This document shows, piece after piece, positions 29,456-36,548 of a stretch of 64,000 nt of DNA (positions are counted from its first letter, which is position 1; every line of letters begins with the position of its first letter). The notes beneath the pieces are model-generated. The model worked only from the letters and a program-made list of their open reading frames with translations, did not search any database and was not told where the DNA came from. A program made the position numbers and the translations under genes. Origin of the DNA: Paracoccus sigandri (GTDB taxonomy: Bacteria; Pseudomonadota; Alphaproteobacteria; Rhodobacterales; Rhodobacteraceae); assembly GCF_003709565.1 (NCBI RefSeq), contig NZ_QNRC01000008.1:124001-188000 (forward strand). The letters run 5' to 3'.

Positions 29456-30009
29456 TGCTGTGGGGAGCGTCACTCGGGGCGCTGGAACTGCGCAGCGAGG
29501 GCGGGGCAACCCGCCTTCGGGCGACGTTCCCTTATGGCGCTGAAACCGAACTGGCAGCCGGGCGGTATGAGATCATCGCTGCCCGTGCCTTCGCGGATCG
29601 GATCGAGCGGGGCGAGGATATCCACCTGCTGGCCGGTCACGACTTCAACCGCCCGCTGGCCTCGCGCGCGGCCGGCACCCTGCAACTGCGCGATACCGAT
29701 GCCGCCCTGGAGATCGAGGCCGAGATCGACGGCGGCACCAGCTGGGCGCGGGACTTCCTTGCGGCCCATGCCTCGGGCCTGATCCGGGGGCTGTCGCCGG
29801 GTTTCCGCGTCCACCGCGGCGGCGAGCGGATCGAGCGCCGCGCGGCCGGGACGCTGCGCACCATCACCCGCGCCGATCTGTTCGAAATCTCGACCGTCAC
29901 CCGGCCGGCCTATTCGCAAGCCCAGATCGAGGCGCGCGCCTGGGAAACCCACCAGGACCGGCAGCCTTATCGCGGCCCGGCCTATCACCTGAACCGCTGG
30001 AGGGCCTGA
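29455..30009 (+). CDS. HK97-family prohead protease
   Basis: Head maturation protease (peptidase U35 type), 184 residues, which trims capsid delta domains. Family blocks: EIIAARAFADRIERGEDIHL, LLAGHDFNRPLA (with the likely catalytic His), GLIRGLSPGFRV and LFEISTVTRPAYSQAQIEAR (with the likely catalytic Ser). It lies after the capsid gene, not before it as in HK97. Confidence 0.88.
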   Translation: MLWGASLGALELRSEGGATRLRATFPYGAETELAAGRYEIIAARAFADRIERGEDIHLLAGHDFNRPLASRAAGTLQLRDTDAALEIEAEIDGGTSWARDFLAAHASGLIRGLSPGFRVHRGGERIERRAAGTLRTITRADLFEISTVTRPAYSQAQIEARAWETHQDRQPYRGPAYHLNRWRA

Positions 30010-30010
30010 C

Positions 30011-31087
30011 ATGGGGCTGATGGATATCTTCCGCCGGGGTGTGAGCAAATCTGCACAGACCGAAACCCGCGCCGCGCAGCCCGGCTATACCGCCGCGCTG
30101 ATGGCGGCGCGCGAGGCCTGGATCGCCGGCGGCTCCGGGCTGGCCGAACTGACCTCGGCCGTGCAGGCCTCGGTCATCCTCTGGGAAAGCGGCTTGTCGC
30201 TGGCTGACGTGACCGGCACCGACCTGCTGGACCGGCGCAGCATGGCGATCTGCGCCCGCGCGCTGGCCTTGCGGGGCGAATGCCTGTTCCTGATCCGCGA
30301 CCGGCTCGTTCCGGCCACCGATTGGGACCTGTCCACCCGATACGGCCAGCCGCGCGCCTATCGCGTCGGCCTGCCCGAGATCGGCGGCGGCCGCTCGGAA
30401 ACTGTTCTGGCCGGCGAGGTGCTGCATTTCCGCATCGGCTGCGATGCCGTCACCCCCTGGGCCGGATCGGCGCCGCTGGCCCGTGCCAAGCTGTCGGCGT
30501 CCCTCCTGGACGAAATCACCATGGCCCTGCGCGACGTGTTCCGCGATGCGCCCATCGGATCGCAGATCATCCCCGTGCCCGAGGGCAGCGCCGACGACAT
30601 GGACAGCATGCGGCGCAGCTTCCGGGGCAACCGGGGGGCGTCCCTTGTCATCGAGGGCGTGGCCCAGGCGACGGCCGCCGGCATGAACCCCAATATCGGC
30701 AAATCCCCGGACCAGCTTTCGCCGCAACTGGACAAGACGCTGGCCGACAAGCTGCTGACCGAAGCCAGGGGCGAGATCTACAACGTCTTCGGCATCCTGC
30801 CCGGCCTGACCAACCCGGCGACCACCGGCCCGCTGGTGCGCGAGGCGCAGCGCCACCTGGCGCAGCTGGTGCTGCAACCCATCGCCAACCTGATGGCCGA
30901 GGAAGCGACCGAGAAGCTGGGCGCAGCCGTCGCCATCGACGTGGTGCGGCCGATGCAGGCCTATGACCACGGCGGCAAGGCGCGGGCGGTCGCGACCATG
31001 CTGCAGGCCATGGCGACGGCGAAAGAGGCCGGGCTGGACCCCGCCACCGTCAAGGACGCGCTGGCCTTCATCGATTGGGCGGAATGA
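30011..31087 (+). CDS. phage portal protein
   Basis: Dodecameric portal ring through which DNA enters the head. 358 residues, HK97/SPP1-type core: LMDIFRRG at the start, SVILWESGLSLADV, VLHFRIGCDAVTPWAGSAPL, and the crown/clip region RGEIYNVFGILPGL. Located downstream of capsid and protease, the reverse of the usual portal-protease-capsid order. Overlaps the next ORF by four bases. Confidence 0.9.
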   Translation: MGLMDIFRRGVSKSAQTETRAAQPGYTAALMAAREAWIAGGSGLAELTSAVQASVILWESGLSLADVTGTDLLDRRSMAICARALALRGECLFLIRDRLVPATDWDLSTRYGQPRAYRVGLPEIGGGRSETVLAGEVLHFRIGCDAVTPWAGSAPLARAKLSASLLDEITMALRDVFRDAPIGSQIIPVPEGSADDMDSMRRSFRGNRGASLVIEGVAQATAAGMNPNIGKSPDQLSPQLDKTLADKLLTEARGEIYNVFGILPGLTNPATTGPLVREAQRHLAQLVLQPIANLMAEEATEKLGAAVAIDVVRPMQAYDHGGKARAVATMLQAMATAKEAGLDPATVKDALAFIDWAE

Positions 31088-31593
31088 TGCTGGTCATGAC
31101 CCCCGAAGCGAAAAGGCTTCTGCGCAAGGAAAGGAACCGGGAACGCGATGCCTTGCGCGGCAGGGTCGGCGCCGGCCGGTTTCAGGCGCTGGTCAGGGAC
31201 CTGGCGGCGCTGGTCCGCATGACCTTCGAGTCGGGCGCGACGGCATCGATCTTCGGCCTGGAAGGTCCGTTGCGGGCCGGGCTGCGCGCCGACTTCTGCC
31301 TGCAAGGATGGGGCTGGCTGTCTGCCGACCTGATGGCCCGCGACCTGCTGGCCGAAGTGTTCAAGCGCATCGGGGCCGAGCGTCCCGACTGGTATGAGGG
31401 GCAACCGGAATGGACAATCGAGGCTGGAACCCTGATCGAGCGGACCCGCTGCGTTCGCTGCCACAAGCCGCTGACGGGCGAACAGCGCAAATACTGCAGC
31501 CGTATTTGCGCGACGTCCCATCACAATCATATCGCCCGTCTCAGGGAGGCGGACGAGGGCGCGGCGGCCGACCTGGCGGTGAACTGGCTCTAG
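31084..31593 (+). CDS. zinc-binding small protein of the element
   Basis: 169 residues. The N-terminal two thirds (PEAKRLLRKERNRERDALRG; a hydrophobic central part) are not recognised. The C-terminus carries a treble-clef-like motif CVRCHKPLTGEQRKYCSRIC. The next ORF, in the -1 frame, carries two more copies of the same motif, so the two may be one protein split by a frameshift, natural or programmed. Start overlaps the portal stop. Confidence 0.6.
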   Translation: MMLVMTPEAKRLLRKERNRERDALRGRVGAGRFQALVRDLAALVRMTFESGATASIFGLEGPLRAGLRADFCLQGWGWLSADLMARDLLAEVFKRIGAERPDWYEGQPEWTIEAGTLIERTRCVRCHKPLTGEQRKYCSRICATSHHNHIARLREADEGAAADLAVNWL

Positions 31594-31841
31594 ACTTCAC
31601 CGATCGTTGCAAAGGATGCGGGGGGCAGATCCCGGCGGGACGCCGCTCGGACGCATGCTATTGCTCGTATGCCTGCTACATGCGCGAATACCGCGTCATC
31701 GAGCGCGCCGCGCGGCTGGAAGCCAAGGCCGCCCGGCCTCCGTGCGAATGGTGCGGGGGATTGGTGCCAGCACGCAAGCGATCCGTGGCCCGCTTCTGTT
31801 CAACGTCCTGCCAGATGAAGGCTTGGCGTGCTCGCAAGTGA
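31584..31841 (+). CDS. double zinc-finger small protein (start uncertain)
   Basis: Open frame with two CxxCG...CSxxC modules: CKGCGGQIPAGRRS followed by CYCSYAC, and CEWCGGLVPARKRSV followed by FCSTSC. No ATG, GTG or TTG start exists between the end of the previous gene and the first module; the only upstream in-frame ATG is at 31410, deep inside the previous gene. CTG at 31584, a -1 frameshift from the previous gene, or a start at 31410 are the options. Function unknown; nucleic-acid binding is plausible. Confidence 0.45.
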   Translation: MALDFTDRCKGCGGQIPAGRRSDACYCSYACYMREYRVIERAARLEAKAARPPCEWCGGLVPARKRSVARFCSTSCQMKAWRARK

Positions 31842-32083
31842 ACCGCGATGCGCATTCCCATCCCTGCCGCGCAGCCAAGCGGCGAAGCATAGGGCCTGAT
31901 CGCGCCCTGCGGTAATCCGTGAAGCGATTGGGGTTAGACGGTGAGTGCCCGGCTTGTCTGAGCCATAACCCCGTCATGGCGCGGCTCGCATTCCTTCCGG
32001 GCGTGGCGCAGGTCAGCACGGCGAAACCGGGGCTGACATGGCCGGGGTGTTGGCGCGCCCCGGCCTATTCGGCTGTCCATTCG
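31842..32083. other. non-coding stretch with one hairpin
   Basis: 242 bases with no convincing gene. GGGGTTA (31930-31936) is inverted as TAACCCC (31966-31972) and could be a terminator for the head operon or for the opposing DUF2158 gene, although no T run follows. A 109-residue plus-strand ORF here opposes a better gene and was not accepted. Confidence 0.4.
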
Positions 32084-32242
32084 TTAGACAGGCGCGAGCT
32101 GTTCAACTGCAAACTTGGCGCCTTTAACATCTGCTCCTGCGAACCATTCGCAATAAGCTTCTCCATTTTCTACCCATCTGACGGTCATTTTAGGGCCGCC
32201 CGATCTCAACTGAACGACGATTCCGGTATTGATATTGCTCAT
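32084..32242 (-). CDS. DUF2158 (YodC-like) small protein
   Basis: 52-residue protein: MSNINTGIVVQLRSGGPKMT, then WVENGEAYCEWFAG, ending with EQLAPV. The pattern G-x-V-V-Q-L-x-S-G-G-P-x-M-T-V followed by C-x-W-F is the DUF2158 signature. Function of the family is unknown; it is frequent in phages and plasmids. Its start overlaps the stop of the ribbon-helix-helix gene (ATGA), so the two are co-expressed, opposite to all other genes of the element. Confidence 0.85.
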   Translation of the reverse strand: MSNINTGIVVQLRSGGPKMTVRWVENGEAYCEWFAGADVKGAKFAVEQLAPV

Positions 32243-32433
32243 TTTTGACCTTTCACTTTCTCAAGGATATGCCTGATCATTTCAGGCCGCGTTGGCTCTG
32301 GTTTCACCTTCGCCCGTTCAGCATCGACCCAGGCCAATAGGTCAGGTTGCAGGCGAACCTGCACCGGCGTTCCCTTCCCAATCGCAGGACGGCCTCTCTT
32401 TTGTGGTTGCATTTTTTCTGTTGCATCAGTCAT
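32239..32433 (-). CDS. ribbon-helix-helix (CopG-like) regulator
   Basis: 64-residue basic protein; PVQVRLQPDLLAWVDAERAK gives the beta strand and first helix, and TRPEMIRHILEKVKGQ the second helix of an RHH DNA-binding fold. I chose the ATG at 32433 since the 16 residues upstream are atypical. It is divergent from the small-protein/DnaA-like operon across about 90 bases, so it is the best candidate for a repressor controlling the element, possibly with DUF2158 as partner. Confidence 0.75.
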   Translation of the reverse strand: MTDATEKMQPQKRGRPAIGKGTPVQVRLQPDLLAWVDAERAKVKPEPTRPEMIRHILEKVKGQK

Positions 32434-32524
32434 GGATTTAGGCAACCATAAAAGACGAGCCGGGACAAGTGCTGGTAACACTTCCCGGCCCTAACCGAAA
32501 CACGATCTGTTAGGAGGATCGCGA

Positions 32525-32713
32525 ATGGCTGTTCATTGCCATAGCACAGGCGCTTTGCCTGTCACCAGACTTCACGAAATCCACGACTGCCTGACCCTCG
32601 CCCTGGACGCAACCGAGCGCCCGACCGGCTACAGCCAGTCCGAACGCGAGGCACGCTCTTATGTCCGCGCCGCGCTGCGCCAGATCATCAAGTTGATGGA
32701 GGCGGAGGCATGA
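32525..32713 (+). CDS. small protein upstream of DnaA-like gene
   Basis: 62 residues, with a strong ribosome site (TAGGAGGA, 32511-32518). Helical; HEIHDCLTLALDATERPTG and SYVRAALRQIIKLMEAEA are its two main segments. No family recognised. Coupled to the following DnaA-like gene by ATGA, so probably an early or regulatory gene. Confidence 0.65.
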   Translation: MAVHCHSTGALPVTRLHEIHDCLTLALDATERPTGYSQSEREARSYVRAALRQIIKLMEAEA

Positions 32714-33036
32714 CCGCGCATTTTCACTTCGTCACAGCGCAGGACGTTGACGCCGCCCAGGAGATTCATGCTCCCCGTGCGACTGTCAAGGCCATCGTGC
32801 AGGAGCTGGCCGCCGCCACTGGCGTTACGGCCGACCAGATCACTGGGAAGTCCCGAAAAGCCGAAATCGTCCGCGTTCGCCAAATCGTTTGCTTCATCGC
32901 TCGACAGAAGGGGATGACCTATCAGCAGATCGGGCGGGTCTTGAACCGGGATCACACGACCATCGTTGCGGCGGTGAAGAGGGAAGCGGCCCGGCGTCAC
33001 AGCACAATTCATAGTCCGTCATGCTCGGAAAGTTAA
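32710..33036 (+). CDS. stand-alone DnaA domain IV-like DNA-binding protein
   Basis: 108 residues. Residues 24-95 match DnaA domain IV, the part that binds DnaA boxes: a first helix (ATVKAIVQELAAATGV), ITGKSRKAEIVRVRQIVCF, and the signature NRDHTTIVAAVK (residues 79-90). The AAA+ ATPase domain of DnaA is absent. It may bind DnaA boxes in the element to control replication or transcription, or compete with host DnaA. Near-consensus DnaA boxes lie just downstream. Confidence 0.85.
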   Translation: MTAHFHFVTAQDVDAAQEIHAPRATVKAIVQELAAATGVTADQITGKSRKAEIVRVRQIVCFIARQKGMTYQQIGRVLNRDHTTIVAAVKREAARRHSTIHSPSCSES

Positions 33037-33307
33037 TCTCCCAGCGTGCAATGTGCCTATCAAATAGGGACAGGAAAAAGCGAGATTTTCAAGTGAAATC
33101 AGCGCTTTTACTCAATTACCCACGCTTAGGCCACCAAGTATAGTTTACGACGCCAAGGCCCAAGCCTTAGTTTGGATAAGTAAGCCGGAGCGGCATCGTC
33201 GCCAAACTACCCCGCCCCGGCCCTAGACTGAAACCAACGAGGAATCAGACATGCTTAATCATAGCACTATTTCCGGGGGCCATGTTATCCCCCTTGAGGG
33301 CTGAGCA
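33037..33307. promoter_or_regulatory. AT-rich control region with dyads and DnaA-box-like sites
   Basis: 271 bases without a gene, more AT-rich than its surroundings. Dyads: CCTAT-CAA-ATAGG (33056-33068), GATTTTCAAGTGAAATC (33084-33100) and the widely spaced TAGTTT (33141-33146)/AAACTA (33204-33209). DnaA-box-like sites: TTATCCAAA on the minus strand (33171-33179, one mismatch), TTACCCACG (about 33116-33124, two) and TTATCCCCC (33285-33293, two). GGGGG/CCCCC near 33275-33293 forms a hairpin by the next ribosome site. Could be operator, promoter or replication origin. Confidence 0.5.
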
Positions 33308-33550
33308 ATGGCCCGCCGTCCTGTGGCGGGGGATCGCCCCCCTGCCTATCCCGACAAGGCCGCGCTGGCGGCTGAACTGTGCATCAGCGAATCGACCGTT
33401 GATGAATGGGTGAGGCGTGGCGTTCTTCCGAGGCCGATCCGTGCGGGTTCGTCCGTCCGCTGGTCCTGGGCCGAGGTTGTGGCGCGGCTGAACGGCCTTG
33501 CTGCCCCCCAAGCCGATCCCTTCATGGCGGGGATTTCCAATGTCGCGTAG
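33308..33550 (+). CDS. AlpA-family excisionase/regulator
   Basis: 80 residues with a winged helix-turn-helix of the AlpA/MerR-like type: DKAALAAELCISESTVDEWV, then VRWSWAEVVARL. Such proteins act as excisionase or as activators of integrase in phages and islands. A GAGGG ribosome site lies before the ATG. Overlaps the integrase start by 11 bases, giving a xis-int pair. Confidence 0.85.
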   Translation: MARRPVAGDRPPAYPDKAALAAELCISESTVDEWVRRGVLPRPIRAGSSVRWSWAEVVARLNGLAAPQADPFMAGISNVA

Positions 33551-34625
33551 GATCAAGCTGCCGAGATCCGTGCATTGGGTCACGTCCAAGGGCAAGGATT
33601 ATTTCTATTATCAGGAGGGCAGGGGGACCGCCCATGCCGGGCCGCGCATCCGTCTGCCCGATGATCCCCATTCACCCGCGTTCTGGGCCGCGGTTCAGCA
33701 GGCGCAGGGCATCAACGATGCCGTTCCGACCGACACAATCGGAGGCCTCATCGACGCCTATGTCGCTGCCTGGCCCGGCCTGCCGCGCAAACTGGCGCCC
33801 TCGACGCAGGCGCATTACCTCAGGTATCTGAAGCGGGTCCGCATGGCATGGGGTAGCTTGCGGGCCGAGGATCTTCGGCCGAAGCATGTCCAGGCGCTGA
33901 TGGAGAAGATCGGGGCCGAGAAGCCCGCTTCCGCGAACAACATCCTGGATGCGCTCAAGGCCATGTGCAATTGGGCGCGCGGCCCGCGCGAGCTGCTGCA
34001 TCATGACCCGACGCATGGCGTCGTGAAGTTCACGGGCGGCGAAGGCTTCAAGCCGTGGACGCCGGCGCAGCTGCAATGTGCCGATGACAATTTCACCGGG
34101 GCATTGCGGCGGGCGTATGTGCTGGGGCGCTATACCGGCCAGCGGGTGTCCGATGTGATCCGGCTCGGCTGGAACGATGTTGACGGTGATGTGATCCCGC
34201 TGCGTCAGAAAAAAAGCGGCGCCTTCCCCGTCTGTCCGATCTTGCCGGAACTCGAACAGGAAATGCGGACGTGGGAAAAGCGGCCCGGCCCGTTCCTGTT
34301 GCAAGAGCGCGGCCGCAATGCCGGGAAGCCGTTCACCACCAACCAGCTGTGGAAGGTCTTCAACGAGGTGCGGGCTGATCTTCCCGAGCTTGAAGGCGCC
34401 GTCTGGCACGGGCTGCGGGCGAATGCCTGTATCCGTCACCGGCTGGAAGGAAAGACCGCGATGCAGATCAGCGACATGGTTGGCCTGTCCGTCGAAATGG
34501 TCGAACGCTACTGCCGTCATGCCGACCGCAAGGCGGTCGCGCAGGCGACCGTGAGGGAACTTCGTGAACGTCAAAACAGCGGGAATGTAAAACCGCTGAA
34601 AAATTTACAGCAGAAGGGCAAGTAA
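33540..34625 (+). CDS. int: tyrosine recombinase / integrase
   Basis: 361-residue site-specific recombinase expected to insert and excise the element. Catalytic residues: R202 (GRYTGQR), K225, H290-x2-R293 (WHGLR) and nucleophile Y324 (VERYCRHAD). Residues 65-150 form the core-binding SAM-like domain, and the first ~60 an arm-binding part. ATG at 33540 overlaps the AlpA-like gene. It lies 28 bases before attR and reads toward ssrA. Confidence 0.94.
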   Translation: MSRRIKLPRSVHWVTSKGKDYFYYQEGRGTAHAGPRIRLPDDPHSPAFWAAVQQAQGINDAVPTDTIGGLIDAYVAAWPGLPRKLAPSTQAHYLRYLKRVRMAWGSLRAEDLRPKHVQALMEKIGAEKPASANNILDALKAMCNWARGPRELLHHDPTHGVVKFTGGEGFKPWTPAQLQCADDNFTGALRRAYVLGRYTGQRVSDVIRLGWNDVDGDVIPLRQKKSGAFPVCPILPELEQEMRTWEKRPGPFLLQERGRNAGKPFTTNQLWKVFNEVRADLPELEGAVWHGLRANACIRHRLEGKTAMQISDMVGLSVEMVERYCRHADRKAVAQATVRELRERQNSGNVKPLKNLQQKGK

Positions 34626-34653
34626 ATCAGATGCTTAATGCTGATGTGGAAAA

Positions 34654-34663
34654 GTGCAGGATT
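34654..34663. repeat. attR core
   Basis: GTGCAGGATT, the second copy of the repeat at 24452-24461. On the minus strand AATCCTGCAC supplies TCCTGC, the 3' arm of the last hairpin of the tmRNA coding piece, so the crossover leaves the RNA intact. Confidence 0.75.
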
Positions 34664-34950
34664 CTGTTGCCAGGCTCCTGCGGGCCCCGCCTTACGCTGC
34701 TAGGCGCAAGGGCTTAGGTTTCGATAACTCGAACTGCTTACGCAGCCAGAGCCACCGGAGCACGGTTGTCGTTGGCAACTGTACATTTTGCACCGATAAC
34801 GGTGGTAGCTCACCGGGACAAAGCAAACCCCTTTAGACGTTCGTCGATCCTGTTTCGGCCCCATGTTCCCCCAACGAAGGTGAATGGTGGAGCCGCCGGG
34901 TACCGCCCCCGGGTCCGATCCGCTTATTACGAGCGCGTTTATGTCCATAG
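34654..34950 (-). ncRNA. ssrA: circularly permuted two-piece tmRNA
   Basis: Transfer-messenger RNA that rescues stalled ribosomes. Order on the minus strand: acceptor piece first, with T-stem CCGGG/CCCGG and 3' end GGCTCCACCA ending at 34885; an excised linker 34884-34863; then the coding piece from 34862, whose 5' GGGGCCG pairs with CGGCTCC of the acceptor. The tag frame (34776-34738) encodes ANDNRAPVALAA and TAA. The coding piece ends with GCAGGA/TCCTGC, the att site. The 5' boundary of the acceptor piece is approximate. It serves ClpXP through SspB. Confidence 0.93.
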
Positions 34951-35009
34951 TCCGGCTTGCACCGGACAGGGTGAATATAGGGCGCCGGCCGGGGCACCGC
35001 AAGCGCCGC

Positions 35010-35468
35010 TCAGTCTTTCGCGCCCTGGTCGGGGCGGCCGTGCATGCAGATCAGGGTCTGCAGCCCCGTCGCCACATGGACGCGCGCCTCGCCGACGCCC
35101 CAGACATCCAGCTGGCAGATGGTCAGCGTCCGCCCCGGCTTGACGACGCGGCCCACCGCCTCCAGCCACTCGCCCCGCGCCGGGTTGATCAGGTTCAGCT
35201 TGAATTCGACCGTCAGGACCGAGCTGTCCTCGGGAAACAGCGTATAGCCCGCATAGCCCCCGGCGCTGTCGGCGATCGAGGCGGTGCCGCCGGCATGGAA
35301 GAACCCGTGCTGCTGGGTCAGTTCCGGCCGGAAGGGCAGGCGAATCACCACCTCGCCCCGCCGGATCGCGGCCAGCTCGGCCCCCAGGTGCCGCATCAGC
35401 CCCTGCCGCTCGAAACTGTCGCGGATGCGGTCCTGCACCGATTGCTCCAGCGGATCGCCAATCGTCAT
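35010..35468 (-). CDS. PaaI family thioesterase (hotdog fold)
   Basis: 152-residue acyl-CoA thioesterase-like hotdog protein. QQHGFFHAGGTASIADSAGG carries the catalytic region, and LTVEFKLNLINPARG is the long central strand. The start at 35468 is fixed by AAGGAGG upstream; an earlier ATG at 35540 has none. Substrate unknown, perhaps an aromatic or medium-chain acyl-CoA. Its 3' end lies about 60 bases upstream of the tmRNA acceptor piece on the same strand. Confidence 0.85.
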   Translation of the reverse strand: MTIGDPLEQSVQDRIRDSFERQGLMRHLGAELAAIRRGEVVIRLPFRPELTQQHGFFHAGGTASIADSAGGYAGYTLFPEDSSVLTVEFKLNLINPARGEWLEAVGRVVKPGRTLTICQLDVWGVGEARVHVATGLQTLICMHGRPDQGAKD

Positions 35469-35543
35469 CTGCCCCTCCTTCCCGTTGTCGCGGGCAGTCT
35501 GGCAGGGCGGACGGCGGGGGCAAACGTGACCTTGCGTCACCGG

Positions 35544-36539
35544 CTATTGCAGGCAGGCGACCAGGCTGTCGGCCATCTCGGTCAGCAGCTGCGGATAGAG
35601 CTGTGTGCCGGGCTGCAGGGCGGACCCCAGCGGGTCCATGGTGCCGATCCGCGCCTCGGTTCCGCGAAACACCGTGTCGATCAGGCCGGGATTGAATTGC
35701 GGCTCGGCGAAGGCGCAGGTCACGCCCAGCTCAGCCACCTTCCGCTGGATCTCGGCGATTCGCGCCGGGCTGGGATCCGAGGCATCCGCCAGCGAGATCG
35801 AGCCGGCCGCCGTCACGCCGAAGCGAGTCTCGAAATACTGGTAGGCATCGTGGAAGACCACGAAGGGCGCCGCGCGCACGGGGGCCAGCGCGGCCTCGAT
35901 CTGGCCGCTCAGCGCGTCCAGCTCGGCCTGGCCGGCGGCGGCATTGGCGGCATAGGTCTCGGCGTTTTCCGGGTCGAGCCCGGCCAGCCGCTCGGCGATC
36001 ACCCCCAGCCACAGCCGGGCATTCTGCGGGTCCAGCCAGGCGTGGGGGTCATGGCCGTGATGGTCGTGGCCATCGCCGTCGTCATGCGCGTGGTCGTGGT
36101 CGTGCCCATCATCCTCGTGCCCATGATCCTCATGCCCGTCGCCCTCGTGGTCATGATCCTCCTCGTCGTGCCCATGCGCCTCGAAGGTCGCGCCTTCGCG
36201 GAACTCCAGCACCGTCGTCCCCTCGGCCTCGAGCAGTTCCAGCGATTCGGCCTTGCCCGCCAGCGTCGCCACCGGACCGGCCAGCCAGGGGGTCAGGTCT
36301 TCCCCGATCCAGACCACCAGGTCGGCATTCTGCAGCATCCGCGCCTCGGACGGGCGCATCGAATGGCCATGCGGAGAGGCGCCGGGCGGCAGGATCAGCC
36401 CAGGATCGCCGACGCCCTCCATGACCCGCGCGACCAGCGAATGGACCGGCGCGATGTCCACGGCGACCGAGGGCACCTCGGCGCTGGCGGCGGCGGCGAG
36501 GATCAGGGGCAGGGCGGTGGCGGGGACGAAAATGCGCAT
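35544..36539 (-). CDS. znuA: zinc ABC transporter substrate-binding protein
   Basis: Periplasmic zinc receptor for ZnuBC. Signal peptide MRIFVPATALPLILAAAASA. Zinc-binding His residues lie in LPPGASPHGHSMRPS and DPHAWLDP. Between them is an exceptionally long His/Asp/Glu loop (about residues 118-165, over a dozen HD or HE pairs), which in ZnuA proteins collects zinc. 331 residues. Divergent from znuC across a Zur-type operator. Confidence 0.95.
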   Translation of the reverse strand: MRIFVPATALPLILAAAASAEVPSVAVDIAPVHSLVARVMEGVGDPGLILPPGASPHGHSMRPSEARMLQNADLVVWIGEDLTPWLAGPVATLAGKAESLELLEAEGTTVLEFREGATFEAHGHDEEDHDHEGDGHEDHGHEDDGHDHDHAHDDGDGHDHHGHDPHAWLDPQNARLWLGVIAERLAGLDPENAETYAANAAAGQAELDALSGQIEAALAPVRAAPFVVFHDAYQYFETRFGVTAAGSISLADASDPSPARIAEIQRKVAELGVTCAFAEPQFNPGLIDTVFRGTEARIGTMDPLGSALQPGTQLYPQLLTEMADSLVACLQ

Positions 36540-36548
36540 GGTGGCCTC

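Larger units (their letters stand above)
24452..34663 (+). mobile_element. 10.2-kb integrated element with phage head genes, inserted at ssrA
   Basis: It is bounded by a 10-base direct repeat, carries its own tyrosine integrase next to the right end, and occupies the 3' end of the permuted tmRNA gene, a standard integration target. Gene content from left to right: small protein, head-tail connector, two small proteins, large terminase, HNH nuclease, major capsid, prohead protease, portal, two zinc-binding small proteins, divergent DUF2158/RHH pair, small protein, DnaA domain IV protein, AlpA-like protein and integrase. No tail, lysis or replicase genes are seen. It is either a capsid-forming phage-inducible island or a strongly reduced prophage. 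Confidence 0.9.

Noticed and set aside
31919..32248. 109-residue plus-strand ORF in the element
   Set aside because: It opposes the well-supported DUF2158 gene, lacks a ribosome site and has no family features.
35544..36539. Repetitive His/Asp codons in znuA as a possible CRISPR or tandem array
   Set aside because: They encode the zinc-binding loop, with no fixed spacer or repeat length. No CRISPR array was found in the window.
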